Shown piece after piece: positions 1-7,146 of a stretch of 14,480 nt of DNA (position 1 is its first letter; each line of letters opens with the position of its first letter). This DNA comes from Sphingobium sp. (GTDB lineage Bacteria; Pseudomonadota; Alphaproteobacteria; Sphingomonadales; Sphingomonadaceae). The stretch is from contig JASBTC010000338.1 of NCBI GenBank assembly GCA_030148625.1, forward strand, positions 1 through 14,480. Reading direction: 5' to 3'. The position numbers and the translations under genes are program-made. The notes below the pieces were generated by a model that worked only from the letters and a program-made list of their open reading frames with translations, did no database searches and was not told the origin of the DNA.

Positions 1-56
1 GCCGCGCCGATCAGCCGGCCAGCACCCAAAACCGTTCGTTCCGCCGCTGACCCCAT
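1..56 (-). CDS. N-terminus of a divergently transcribed gene, product unknown (partial)
   Basis: An ATG at 56 on the minus strand opens a frame that runs off the left edge of the window. Its first residues read MGSAAERTVLGAGRLIGA. A clean GGAGG Shine-Dalgarno sequence sits 6 nt upstream of this ATG, the best ribosome binding site in the window, and this is the main reason for calling a gene. Only about 18 residues are visible, too few to assign a family. The gene is divergent from the plus-strand aminotransferase operon, so the two probably share a control region; a regulator, enzyme or transporter of the same pathway are all possible. Confidence 0.5.
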   Translation of the reverse strand, partial: MGSAAERTVLGAGRLIGA

Positions 57-128
57 AATCGACCTCCACCCCACAGCAGAGGAGCGACGGGCGTAAGGAA
101 TCCGCCACTCGCTTTTTACGATGGGGCG
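57..128. promoter_or_regulatory. Divergent intergenic control region
   Basis: This short gap lies between two divergent starts and must hold, or lie next to, the promoters of both transcription units. I could not identify convincing -35/-10 boxes or an operator in it. If the aminotransferase really starts at 195 or 213, the control region extends to 194 or 212. It would then include a 6-bp inverted repeat, GCCCGA at 144-149 and TCGGGC at 159-164, separated by 9 nt; in DNA this GC-rich that may be chance. Confidence 0.4.
63..67 (-). promoter_or_regulatory. Shine-Dalgarno site of the divergent gene
   Basis: On the minus strand this is GGAGG, followed by 6 nt and then the ATG at 56. Both sequence and spacing are near ideal, and this supports the reality and the start of the truncated divergent gene. 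Confidence 0.6.
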
Positions 129-1418
129 ATGGCTGATTTGCCCGCCCGAACCATCGTCTCGGGCAGGGAAGATCCGCTTTTCCTTGCGGATATCATGAGG
201 GGCTGGGCCATAGTGAGTGAACATCGTCTGGCGCGTCGTGCCGCCAATCTTTCGACCAGCTTTCCAGCGCCGCATTTTCCGTCGGAACTCGAAGCCGATG
301 TGATCCCGTTCGATTCGGGTTTCGCGGCGCCACAATTGCTGCCCGACCTGACCGAATATGCGATCGCGGCGCTCAACACGCATCGCGAGGAGACGCTGCA
401 ATATTCGCCCACCCACGGCCAGCCCGAACTGCGCGGCTGGCTGTCGGAACTGATGAACGAGGATGGCTGCGCGCTGACCCCCGACCATCTGCTGATCGTC
501 AACGGCGCCAAGCATGGGCTGGAGCTGATCTGCCGGCTGCTGCTCGACGAGGGTGACGCCGTGGTCGTCACCGCGCCGACCTATTTCACCGCGATCCCGA
601 TCTTTCGCAGCTTCGGCGTCGATTTCATCGAAGTCGGCCAGGACCGGCACGGCATCGACGTCGCCGCGCTGGAGGCCATGCTCGACGCGCGCGCCAAGGA
701 AGGGCTCGCCGAGCCCAAGCTGATCTACAATGTCGCCGATTTCCACAATCCGACGGGCGCCACCATGTCGCTGGAGCGTCGCCAGGCGCTGATCGCGCTG
801 GCCGAGGCGCGCGGCATCGCGGTGGTCGAGGACACACCCTATCGCCGGGTCCGCTTCGAGGGCGAGACCGTGCCGTCGCTGAAGGCGCTCGACCGCACCG
901 GCAAGGTCATCCATGTCGGCACATTCTCGAAACTGGTCGCGCCGGGCCTGCGCATCGGCTGGGTCGCCGCCGATCCCGATATCATCGCACGGCTGATCCG
1001 GCTGAAATCCGATGGCGGATCGTCGCCGCTCGTCCAGCGCATCATCTATGAATTCGGCCGCTCGCCCGCCTTCGCCGCGCATATCGAGCGTGTCCAGGCG
1101 GTCTATCGCGAGCGGCGCGACCGTATCGTCGCGGCGGTGCGCCGCGAAATCCCGGCGGCCGAGATCGCGGTGCCCGAAGGCGGCTATTATGTCTGGGTGA
1201 CCCTGCCGTCGCATGTCGACGGCGATGTGATCGCGGCGCTTGCCGCCGAGGCGAAGGTCAATCTGATCGCGGGCAGCACCTTCTTCGCGACGGGCGGTGC
1301 GGGCAATGCACGCGCGCCCAGGAACCATATCCGCCTGTCGTACAGCTATGCGACGCCCGAGCAGATCGACGAAGGTGTTCGCCGTCTGGCCGGAGCTTAT
1401 CGGTCGGTCGCGGGCTGA
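129..1418 (+). CDS. PLP-dependent class I/II aminotransferase (LysN/MocR-type fold)
   Basis: Fold-type I aminotransferase, expected to move an amino group between an amino acid and a 2-oxo acid in the cytoplasm. Visible motifs: YSPTHGQPELR near residue 92, typical of 2-aminoadipate transaminase-like and MocR C-terminal domains; NPTG at 207-210; D235 and Y238 in EDTPYRR, which contact PLP; the Schiff-base lysine K268 in GTFSKLVAPGLRIGW; and R402 in HIRLSYS, the likely carboxylate-binding arginine. There is no N-terminal GntR domain, so it is an enzyme, not a MocR regulator. The start is uncertain: the ATG at 129 has no good Shine-Dalgarno site, the first 28 residues do not look like family sequence, and ATG 195 (407 aa) or GTG 213 (401 aa, with AGGGG upstream) are alternatives. 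The stop overlaps the next start as TGATG. The substrate cannot be read from sequence. Confidence 0.88.
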   Translation: MADLPARTIVSGREDPLFLADIMRGWAIVSEHRLARRAANLSTSFPAPHFPSELEADVIPFDSGFAAPQLLPDLTEYAIAALNTHREETLQYSPTHGQPELRGWLSELMNEDGCALTPDHLLIVNGAKHGLELICRLLLDEGDAVVVTAPTYFTAIPIFRSFGVDFIEVGQDRHGIDVAALEAMLDARAKEGLAEPKLIYNVADFHNPTGATMSLERRQALIALAEARGIAVVEDTPYRRVRFEGETVPSLKALDRTGKVIHVGTFSKLVAPGLRIGWVAADPDIIARLIRLKSDGGSSPLVQRIIYEFGRSPAFAAHIERVQAVYRERRDRIVAAVRREIPAAEIAVPEGGYYVWVTLPSHVDGDVIAALAAEAKVNLIAGSTFFATGGAGNARAPRNHIRLSYSYATPEQIDEGVRRLAGAYRSVAG

Positions 1419-2539
1419 TGGCATCGGCTCCGCAGCCGCTGGTCGAGTTCCGCGGCGTCGAGAAACGCTATGGCGGCGGAACCCGGCCGGCCGTCGCGGG
1501 GCTCGACCTGAGCGTCGCCAAGGGCGAATTCCTGACTTTGCTCGGCCCCTCGGGATCGGGCAAGACGACGACGCTGATGATGCTCGCCGGCTTCGAGACG
1601 CCGACCGCCGGCGACATCATGCTCGACGGCCGCTCGCTGGCGAAGCAGCCGCCGCACAAGCGCAACATGGGCGTCGTCTTCCAGAATTATGCGCTGTTCC
1701 CGCATATGTCGGTCGCGCAGAATCTGGCGTTTCCGCTGAGCGTGCGCGGCCTGCGCAACCAGGACATCACGGCGCGCGTCGACGAGGCGCTGGCGCTGGT
1801 CAGGCTCGACGGGCTCGGCCATCGCCGGCTCGACGCGCTGTCGGGCGGCCAGCGCCAGCGGGTCGCGCTGGCACGCGCGCTGATCTTCAAGCCCGACCTC
1901 GTGCTGATGGACGAGCCGCTGGGCGCGCTCGATCGCCAGCTTCGCGAACGGCTGCAGGCCGAGATCAAGCGCATCCAACGCACTTTGGGCCTGACCATCG
2001 TCTATGTCACCCACGACCAGAGCGAGGCGCTGACCCTGTCCGACCGGATCGTGGTGTTCGCCGACGGCGCGGTGCAGCAGATCGGCACCCCGCAATCGAT
2101 CTACGAACATCCCGCCAATGCCTTCGTCGCCGGTTTCGTCGGCGAGAATAACGGCCTGGCCGGCACCGTCACCACGCGCGACGGCAACACCTGCGAAGTG
2201 CGGCTGGAGGGCGGCGAGACCATCCGCGCGACCGCGATCGGCGACATCGCGCCGGGCGCGCGTGTCGTCACAACCGTCCGCCCCGAACATGTCGGCATGG
2301 ACGACGGGGTCGGCGGTTATTGCAACCGGCTGGATGCGCGTGTCGACGAACTCGTTTATCATGGCGATCACAGCCGGATCCGGGCGACCCTGCCGGGTGG
2401 TGCGACGCTGACGATCTGCGCGCCGCGCGAACGGGGCATCAAGCCCGCCGACGCGCTGCCGATCGGCTGGTGCGCGGACCGATGCTTCGCCTTTCCGGCC
2501 GACGACTGGGTAGAGGATCCGCTGGGGGAGACGCGATGA
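1418..2539 (+). CDS. ABC transporter ATP-binding protein, polyamine-type (PotA-like)
   Basis: ATPase subunit that would power import through the two permeases encoded downstream. It has the full nucleotide-binding set: Walker A GPSGSGKTT at 43-51, Q-loop Gln89 in VVFQNYALFPH, signature LSGGQRQRVALARAL from 141, Walker B LVLMDE at 161-166, and the switch His199 in YVTHDQSEAL. A C-terminal TOBE-type domain occupies roughly 240-357, as in the spermidine/putrescine, iron(III) and sugar importer subgroup. The 373-aa length is normal for PotA relatives. The start overlaps the aminotransferase stop (TGATG) and its own stop overlaps the binding-protein start (ATGA), so all three are probably translated in a coupled way. 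PotA-like naming reflects the family and the operon, not a proven substrate. Confidence 0.95.
   Translation: MASAPQPLVEFRGVEKRYGGGTRPAVAGLDLSVAKGEFLTLLGPSGSGKTTTLMMLAGFETPTAGDIMLDGRSLAKQPPHKRNMGVVFQNYALFPHMSVAQNLAFPLSVRGLRNQDITARVDEALALVRLDGLGHRRLDALSGGQRQRVALARALIFKPDLVLMDEPLGALDRQLRERLQAEIKRIQRTLGLTIVYVTHDQSEALTLSDRIVVFADGAVQQIGTPQSIYEHPANAFVAGFVGENNGLAGTVTTRDGNTCEVRLEGGETIRATAIGDIAPGARVVTTVRPEHVGMDDGVGGYCNRLDARVDELVYHGDHSRIRATLPGGATLTICAPRERGIKPADALPIGWCADRCFAFPADDWVEDPLGETR
2524..2530 (+). promoter_or_regulatory. Shine-Dalgarno site for the binding-protein gene
   Basis: GGGGGAG lies 5 nt before the ATG at 2536. It fixes that ATG as the start rather than the longer open frame that reaches back inside the ATPase gene. 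It also suggests the binding protein has independent strong initiation, as expected for the most abundant part of an importer. Confidence 0.65.
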
Positions 2540-3609
2540 CTCTGTGGGGGCGCACCAGATGGGCCTTTGGCGCGGCGATCGGCCTGGCAGCCGCGACGAT
2601 CGCATTATCCTCCTGCGGGTCCGATTCCGCGACGCGCCCGCTGACCATCGTCGGCTGGGGCGGATCGTCGCAGGATGGGCATCGCAACGCCTATTGGACG
2701 TCGTTCACAAAGACGACCGGCATCAAGCTGCGCGAAGACACCTGGCATGGCGGTGTCGGCGTGATCCGGACCAAGGTGATCGGCGGCGATTCGAGCTGGG
2801 ACATCGTCCAGGTCGAGACCGAGGATCTGATCCTGGGCTGCGAGGAAGGCCTGTTCCAGCCGCTCGACTGGGCGGCGCTGGGCGGGCGTAGTGCCTTCAT
2901 TCCCGCCGCCGTCCATGAATGCGGCGTCGGCGCGATGCTGTGGTCGTATCTGATCGGCTATGACGGCGATCGCATCAAGGGCCCCGGGCCGCAGAGCTGG
3001 GCCGATTTCTGGGATGTGAAGCGTTTCCCGGGCAAGCGCGGCATGCGCAAGACGCCCAAATATTCGCTCGAATTCGCGCTGCTCGCCGATGGCGTGCCGC
3101 CCGCCCAGGTCTATCCCACGCTGCGCACCGCGGCGGGCGTCGACCGCGCATTCCGCAAGCTCGACGCACTCAAGCCCGATATCGTCTGGTGGTCGTCGAT
3201 CTCGCAGGTGCCCGACCTGATCGGATCGGGCGAAGTGGCGATGTCGGTTACGAGCCCCGGCCGGCTGATCGTCGCCAATCAGACCGAGAAGCGCAATTTC
3301 AAGGTGAGCTGGCACGGCAATATCTATGCCGTCGACTATTGGGTGATATTGAGCAACAGCCCGCGCAAGGCCGAGGCCAACGAGCTGCTGCGCTATATGA
3401 CGCGCCCGGAAAACCAGATGCGCCTGCCCACTTTCATCCCCACCGGCCTGACCAATGTCGAGGCGGGCAAAAGGATCGATCCGCGCTACAAGCGCGATAC
3501 CCCGTCGGATCCCGCCAACATGACCGACGCGCTTGCGCTCGATGGCGATTTCTGGGTGGAATATGGCGACCAACTGACCCAGCGCTTCAATGCCTGGGTC
3601 GCGCGCTGA
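2536..3609 (+). CDS. ABC transporter substrate-binding lipoprotein (PotD-like)
   Basis: Periplasmic-face binding protein that would deliver ligand to the permeases. The chosen start gives 357 aa beginning MTLWGRTRWAFG: positively charged, then a hydrophobic stretch ending in a lipobox LSSC with Cys27. It is therefore a predicted lipoprotein, with Gly at +2, rather than a freely soluble periplasmic protein. The mature part has features of the PotD/SBP family: an early beta strand LTIVGWGG, the segment WADFWDVKRFPGKRGMRK, the lobe-crossing region IVWWSSISQVPDLIGSGEVAM, and a late NELLRYMTRPENQ. Aromatic residues (W, Y) line the expected ligand cleft, as in polyamine binders. The start codon overlaps the ATPase stop (ATGA), and a 4-nt gap leads to the first permease. 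Ligand class (polyamine, opine-like or other cationic amine) is inference. Confidence 0.9.
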   Translation: MTLWGRTRWAFGAAIGLAAATIALSSCGSDSATRPLTIVGWGGSSQDGHRNAYWTSFTKTTGIKLREDTWHGGVGVIRTKVIGGDSSWDIVQVETEDLILGCEEGLFQPLDWAALGGRSAFIPAAVHECGVGAMLWSYLIGYDGDRIKGPGPQSWADFWDVKRFPGKRGMRKTPKYSLEFALLADGVPPAQVYPTLRTAAGVDRAFRKLDALKPDIVWWSSISQVPDLIGSGEVAMSVTSPGRLIVANQTEKRNFKVSWHGNIYAVDYWVILSNSPRKAEANELLRYMTRPENQMRLPTFIPTGLTNVEAGKRIDPRYKRDTPSDPANMTDALALDGDFWVEYGDQLTQRFNAWVAR

Positions 3610-3613
3610 GACG

Positions 3614-4885
3614 ATGATGTCTTCGTCCGCTCAACCCGAGGCACCGTTGGTCCTTCGAGACGGATCTTCGCCGAGCTCAGCCCCTCCTCAGGATGAGCGG
3701 GGAGCGGGAGCCGCAAGATCGCCGCGACGCTGGTGGACTTTCGCCCTAGTCGCGCCGCTGCTGCTGTTCCTGCTGGCGAGCTTCATCGTGCCGGTGCTGA
3801 TGATGCTGTCGCGCGCGGTGACCGATCACGAGCTTGCCGATAGCTGGCCGAAAAGCGCGGAGCTGCTGTCGGCATGGAACGGAAACGGCCTGCCCGACGA
3901 CGCGCTGGCGCAGACCGTTGCCGTCGAGATGCTGGCGGCGCGCCAGGCAGGCACGCTCAATCGCGTCGCCAACCGGCTCAATTACGACGTGGTCGGATCG
4001 CGGACCCTGCTCTACACGACCGCCGACCGTCTGGCGGCGGGTGCGCCGGGCAATTCGCTCACCGACCTGGTGCGGATCGATCCGCGCTGGGCGAACCGGA
4101 CCTATTGGTCGGCGATGCGCCACGCCGCGGGGCCGCTTACCAGCTATTATCTGCTCGCCGCGCTCGACCGGCGGATCGATGCCGACGGCGCCGTCGTCGC
4201 GGTCTCACGCGAACAGGCGGTGTTCGTCGACATCTTCCTGCGCACCTTCAAGATCAGTCTGGTCGTCGCCCTGCTCTGCACTTTGCTCGGCTATCCCGTC
4301 GCCTACCTGCTCGCATCGCTGCCCGAACGCCGCGCCAATCCGCTGCTGATCCTGGTGCTGCTGCCCTTCTGGACCTCGGCGCTGGTGCGCACCACTGCCT
4401 GGGTCGTGCTGCTGCAGACCAACGGAATTGTGAACGGCCTGCTCGAACAGATCGGGCTGATCGATGCGCCGCTGCAGCTGATCTACAACCGGCTGGGCGT
4501 CTATATCGCGATGACGCACGTCCTGCTGCCCTTCTTCATCCTGCCGCTCTATGGCGTGATGAAGGGGATCGAGCCGTCGGCGATGCGTGCGGCGAGCTCG
4601 CTCGGCGCGACGCCGCTCACCGCCTTCCTCAAAGTCTATCTGCCGCAGACCATGCCCGGCGTGCTCGCCGGCGCGATCATCGTCTTCACGCTGGCGCTGG
4701 GCTATTACATCACCCCGGCTCTGGTGGGCGGCGGCGCCGACCAGATGATCAGCGGATCGATCGCCTTTTATACTAACCAGTCGCTCAACTGGGGCATGGC
4801 GGCCGCGCTCAGCCTGTTGCTGCTGATCCCGTTGCTGCTGATGGTCTTTGCCGGGCGGACGATGGCGCGGACGGTGCCGGCATGA
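3614..4885 (+). CDS. ABC transporter permease 1 (PotB-like), with extended periplasmic loop
   Basis: Inner-membrane permease. TM1 lies near residues 42-66 (FALVAPLLLFLLASFIVPVL). The binding-protein-dependent permease core runs from about 205 to 415, with the ATPase-contacting EAA-type loop MRAASSLGAT...LPQTMPGV at about 324-350. At 423 aa it is longer than classic PotB (about 280) because of about 130 residues between TM1 and TM2, predicted periplasmic. The first 38 residues are a Ser/Pro/Arg-rich cytoplasmic tail, and residues 11-29 of it are encoded by what looks like a dispersed repeat. ATGs at 3614 and 3617 are both possible starts, with weak ribosome binding signal, so coupling to the binding-protein stop 4 nt upstream is likely. 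The stop overlaps the next permease start (ATGA). Confidence 0.92.
   Translation: MMSSSAQPEAPLVLRDGSSPSSAPPQDERGAGAARSPRRWWTFALVAPLLLFLLASFIVPVLMMLSRAVTDHELADSWPKSAELLSAWNGNGLPDDALAQTVAVEMLAARQAGTLNRVANRLNYDVVGSRTLLYTTADRLAAGAPGNSLTDLVRIDPRWANRTYWSAMRHAAGPLTSYYLLAALDRRIDADGAVVAVSREQAVFVDIFLRTFKISLVVALLCTLLGYPVAYLLASLPERRANPLLILVLLPFWTSALVRTTAWVVLLQTNGIVNGLLEQIGLIDAPLQLIYNRLGVYIAMTHVLLPFFILPLYGVMKGIEPSAMRAASSLGATPLTAFLKVYLPQTMPGVLAGAIIVFTLALGYYITPALVGGGADQMISGSIAFYTNQSLNWGMAAALSLLLLIPLLLMVFAGRTMARTVPA
3646..3700 (+). repeat. Dispersed sphingomonad-type repeat inside a coding sequence
   Basis: The segment begins GTTGGTCCTTCGAGACGG and ends CCTCCTCAGGATGAGCGG. From memory these two ends resemble a short palindromic repeat common between genes in sphingomonads (TCCTTCGA...CTCAGGATGAG). 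Here it lies in frame within the 5' part of the permease gene and encodes residues 11-29 (PLVLRDGSSPSSAPPQDER), just before TM1. Only one copy occurs in the window, so the identification rests on recall of the family. Confidence 0.5.
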
Positions 4886-5703
4886 GCGCGCACGGCATCG
4901 CACAGCGCGGCTGGGGCCGTTTCGTGCTGATCGGCTATTGCAGCCTGGTCTTCGCCTTTCTGGTGCTGCCGATCCTGGCGGTGGTGCCATTGTCGCTCAA
5001 TCCCAGTGCGTTCCTGGTCTTTCCCGAGGATGGCCTGTCGCTGCGCTGGTACCGGGCGCTGTGGGAATCGCCGCAATGGATGCGCGCCTTTCGCAACAGC
5101 CTGTCGGTCGCCACCGCGACGACATTGATCGCGACGCCGCTCGGCACGCTGGCCGCGATCGGCCTCGCCAATATGCGCTCACGCGCCAAGCCGCTGATCG
5201 TCGCCCTGCTGTCCGCGCCGATGGTGGTGCCGGTGGTGGTGGTCGCGATCGCGTTCTATTTCCTGTTCGCGCCGCTCGGGCTGGTCAACGGCTTTGCCGG
5301 GCTGGTCGTCGCGCACACCGTGCTTGCCCTGCCCTTTGTCGTGATCGTCGTCCACGCCTCGCTCCAGGGCTTCGATTTCGAACTGGCGCGTGCCGCGGCG
5401 AGCCTGGGCGCCCGGCCCTATGTCGTGGTGCTGCGCGTGCTGGCGCCGCTGATCGCGCCGGGCATCGCGGCAGGCGCGGTCTTTGCCTTCATGACGTCAT
5501 TCGACGAAACGGTGGTGGCCCTGTTCATCGCCGGTCCCGACCAGCGCACGCTGCCGATGCAGATGTTCGAAGGCGTGCGCGAGCAGATCAGCCCGGCGAT
5601 CACCGCCGCCGCGACTTTGCTCGTCATCGCATCGACCGCGCTGCTCGGCACGGCGGAACTGCTGCGCCGCCGCGCCGACCGGCTGCGCCCCGACCGGCCA
5701 TGA
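4882..5703 (+). CDS. ABC transporter permease 2 (PotC-like)
   Basis: Second inner-membrane permease, partner of the PotB-like subunit. At 273 aa it has the usual PotC length. Hydrophobic segments are visible near 14-36, 73-96, 108-130, 137-158, 187-206 and 241-258. The EAA loop reads LARAAASLGARPYVVVLRVL, followed by APLIAPGI, at about 168-195, and the PotC-like segment SFDETVVALFIAGP is at 206-219. The start overlaps the preceding stop (ATGA) and its stop overlaps the start of the PatB-like enzyme (ATGA). With the upstream ATPase, binding protein and first permease this completes a four-part type I importer; no subunit is missing or broken. Confidence 0.94.
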   Translation: MSAHGIAQRGWGRFVLIGYCSLVFAFLVLPILAVVPLSLNPSAFLVFPEDGLSLRWYRALWESPQWMRAFRNSLSVATATTLIATPLGTLAAIGLANMRSRAKPLIVALLSAPMVVPVVVVAIAFYFLFAPLGLVNGFAGLVVAHTVLALPFVVIVVHASLQGFDFELARAAASLGARPYVVVLRVLAPLIAPGIAAGAVFAFMTSFDETVVALFIAGPDQRTLPMQMFEGVREQISPAITAAATLLVIASTALLGTAELLRRRADRLRPDRP

Positions 5704-6827
5704 TCGAGATTCCGTCCGAGACCGAGCTGCGCCAGCGCGCAGGCCGCAAATGGCGCAGCTATCCCGCCGACGTCATTCCCGCCTGGATCGCGGACATGGA
5801 TTTGATGCCGGCGCCGGCGATCATGGACACGCTGTCCGAGGCGCTGCGGCTGGGCGATTTCGGCTATGGGCTGACGATGGCGAACAACGGCGTGCCCACC
5901 GCCTTCGCGCACTGGGCAGAGCGGCGCTGGGACTGGCGGGTCTCGCCCGAAGACGTAATGCTGATGCCCGACGTCGTCGGCGGTATCGCCAATTGCATCG
6001 AGGCGCTGACCGCGCCGGGCGACGCCATCCTTGTCCAGACGCCAGCCTATCCGCCGCTGCTGAGTTCGGTGCGGACCGCGGGACGGCGATTGATCGAACA
6101 GCCACTGGTCGACGACCGGATCGATCTGGCCGAACTCGACGCGCTGCTGGGCCGGGAACAGGTGCGGATGATGCTGTTCTGCCATCCGCACAATCCCAGC
6201 GGCCGATGCTTCACCGCGCTCGAGCTGACCGGCATTGCCGAGCTTGCGCGCCGCCACGACGTGATCGTGATTTCGGACGAGGTTCATGCCGACCTGACTT
6301 ACAAGCCGCATCGCCATATCCCCTTCGCGACGATCGCGCCCGAACGCACGGTGACGCTCAACGCGCCGAGCAAGGCGTTCAATGTCGCGGGGTTGCGCAC
6401 TGCGGTCTGCGCGACGCGCGGCGAATTGCTGGCCAGGCTCAAGGCCTTGCCGTCGACGCGCTGGAACGCCTTTTCCGCACCGGGCGTCCGCGCCGCGCTG
6501 GCGGCGTGGAGCGATGCCGGTGAGGATTGGCTGATCGCCTGTGTCGACCATCTTCAGGCGCGGCGCGATCAGCTTGCGGTGCTGCTCGCGCGGCATTGCC
6601 CGGCGATCGGTTATGCGCCGCCCGAGGCCGGCTATCTGGCCTGGCTCGATTGCCGGGCGCTGGGTCTCGACGATCCGGCGGGGTATTTTCTGGAGCGGGC
6701 GAAGGTCGCGCTGTCGGCGGGGCCGGATTTCGGCGCGCCGGGCGAGGGCTATGTGCGGCTCAATTTCGCGACTTCGGCGGAGATATTGGAAGAGATTGTG
6801 GGTCGGATGGGCCGGGTGCTGAGATAA
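5700..6827 (+). CDS. MalY/PatB-type PLP enzyme (putative C-S beta-lyase or aminotransferase)
   Basis: Cytoplasmic fold-type I PLP enzyme of 375 aa, the usual length for MalY/PatB proteins, which cleave cystathionine, cysteine or S-substituted cysteines to pyruvate, ammonia and a thiol. Family marks: WIADMD at 29-34, HNPSGR at 164-169, SDEVHADL at 192-199 with PLP-contacting D193, the Schiff-base lysine K225 in NAPSKAFNVAGL, and R353 in VRLNFATS for carboxylate binding. The ATG overlaps the permease stop (ATGA), so it is the last gene of the importer operon; this makes the imported compound or a product of it a plausible substrate. The longer open frame upstream lies inside the permease gene and is not used. 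Lyase and aminotransferase activity cannot be told apart from sequence. Confidence 0.9.
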   Translation: MIEIPSETELRQRAGRKWRSYPADVIPAWIADMDLMPAPAIMDTLSEALRLGDFGYGLTMANNGVPTAFAHWAERRWDWRVSPEDVMLMPDVVGGIANCIEALTAPGDAILVQTPAYPPLLSSVRTAGRRLIEQPLVDDRIDLAELDALLGREQVRMMLFCHPHNPSGRCFTALELTGIAELARRHDVIVISDEVHADLTYKPHRHIPFATIAPERTVTLNAPSKAFNVAGLRTAVCATRGELLARLKALPSTRWNAFSAPGVRAALAAWSDAGEDWLIACVDHLQARRDQLAVLLARHCPAIGYAPPEAGYLAWLDCRALGLDDPAGYFLERAKVALSAGPDFGAPGEGYVRLNFATSAEILEEIVGRMGRVLR

Positions 6828-6872
6828 GGAGCCGGACAGTCAAATTGTCCGCTTGCGCTTTTCCGCAGCCCC

Positions 6873-6939
6873 TCTCCTCCCTGTGCCAAAGGCACGGGGA
6901 GGGGGACCGCCGACCGCAGGTCGGTGGTGGAGGGGAAAT
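6873..6939 (+). repeat. Double-hairpin dispersed repeat, copy A
   Basis: Contains two adjacent hairpins. The first pairs CTCCTCCCTGTGCC (6874-6887) with 6891-6904 around an AAA loop: a 14-bp stem with two G.U pairs. The second pairs ACCGCCGACC (6906-6915) with 6919-6928 around a GCA loop: 10 bp with one G.U. It starts about 46 nt after the last stop of the plus operon and is in sense orientation for that transcript. Copy B at 7020-7086 is its inverted homologue, with 54 of 67 positions identical. Confidence 0.85.
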
Positions 6940-7019
6940 GCGATGACTCATTCCCCGCCATAGCTGGCGAGAATCCTGCGAGAATCTGGTTCGAAAGTCG
7001 CGTGGGGCGTTGGCATCCT

Positions 7020-7086
7020 ATTTCCCCTCCACCACCAGCCTTTGGCTGGCGGTCCCCCTCCCCATCGCTTCGCGATAGGGAGGAGA
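7020..7086 (-). repeat. Double-hairpin dispersed repeat, copy B (inverted)
   Basis: Read on the minus strand, this matches copy A over 67 nt. The variable hairpin cores are ATCGC-GAA-GCGAT and AGCC-AAA-GGCT, against GTGCC-AAA-GGCAC and GACC-GCA-GGTC in copy A. It begins about 70 nt beyond the stop codon of the M19 gene and is in sense orientation for the minus-strand operon. Together A and B form a large inverted repeat with an 80-nt centre. Confidence 0.85.
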
Positions 7087-7124
7087 ATGCGTACCGTCAC
7101 ACTCCCATGAAGTCCCGAACAACA

Positions 7125-7146
7125 CTGGGCTTTCGCCGGAATGACG
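7125..7146. repeat. Short relic of another dispersed repeat (tentative)
   Basis: CTGGGCTTTCGCCGGAATGA and the following bases resemble half of a common proteobacterial intergenic repeat built around TTCGC..GGAATGACG. Only one imperfect half is visible and the window has no second copy, so this rests on pattern recall. Confidence 0.3.

Noticed and set aside
1397..3573. Long minus-strand open frames antisense to the ATPase and binding-protein genes
   Set aside because: They lie opposite genes with complete Walker, signature and lipobox motifs and show no family features of their own.
4205..6596. Minus-strand open frames of 261 and 392 codons opposite the permeases and the PatB-like gene
   Set aside because: The translations are Gln/Arg/His-rich shadows typical of antisense to membrane-protein genes in GC-rich DNA.
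6874..6938. A CRISPR-like or attachment-site reading of the paired repeats
   Set aside because: There are only two copies, in inverted orientation, with hairpin cores that vary between them, and no cas, integrase or transposase gene is nearby.
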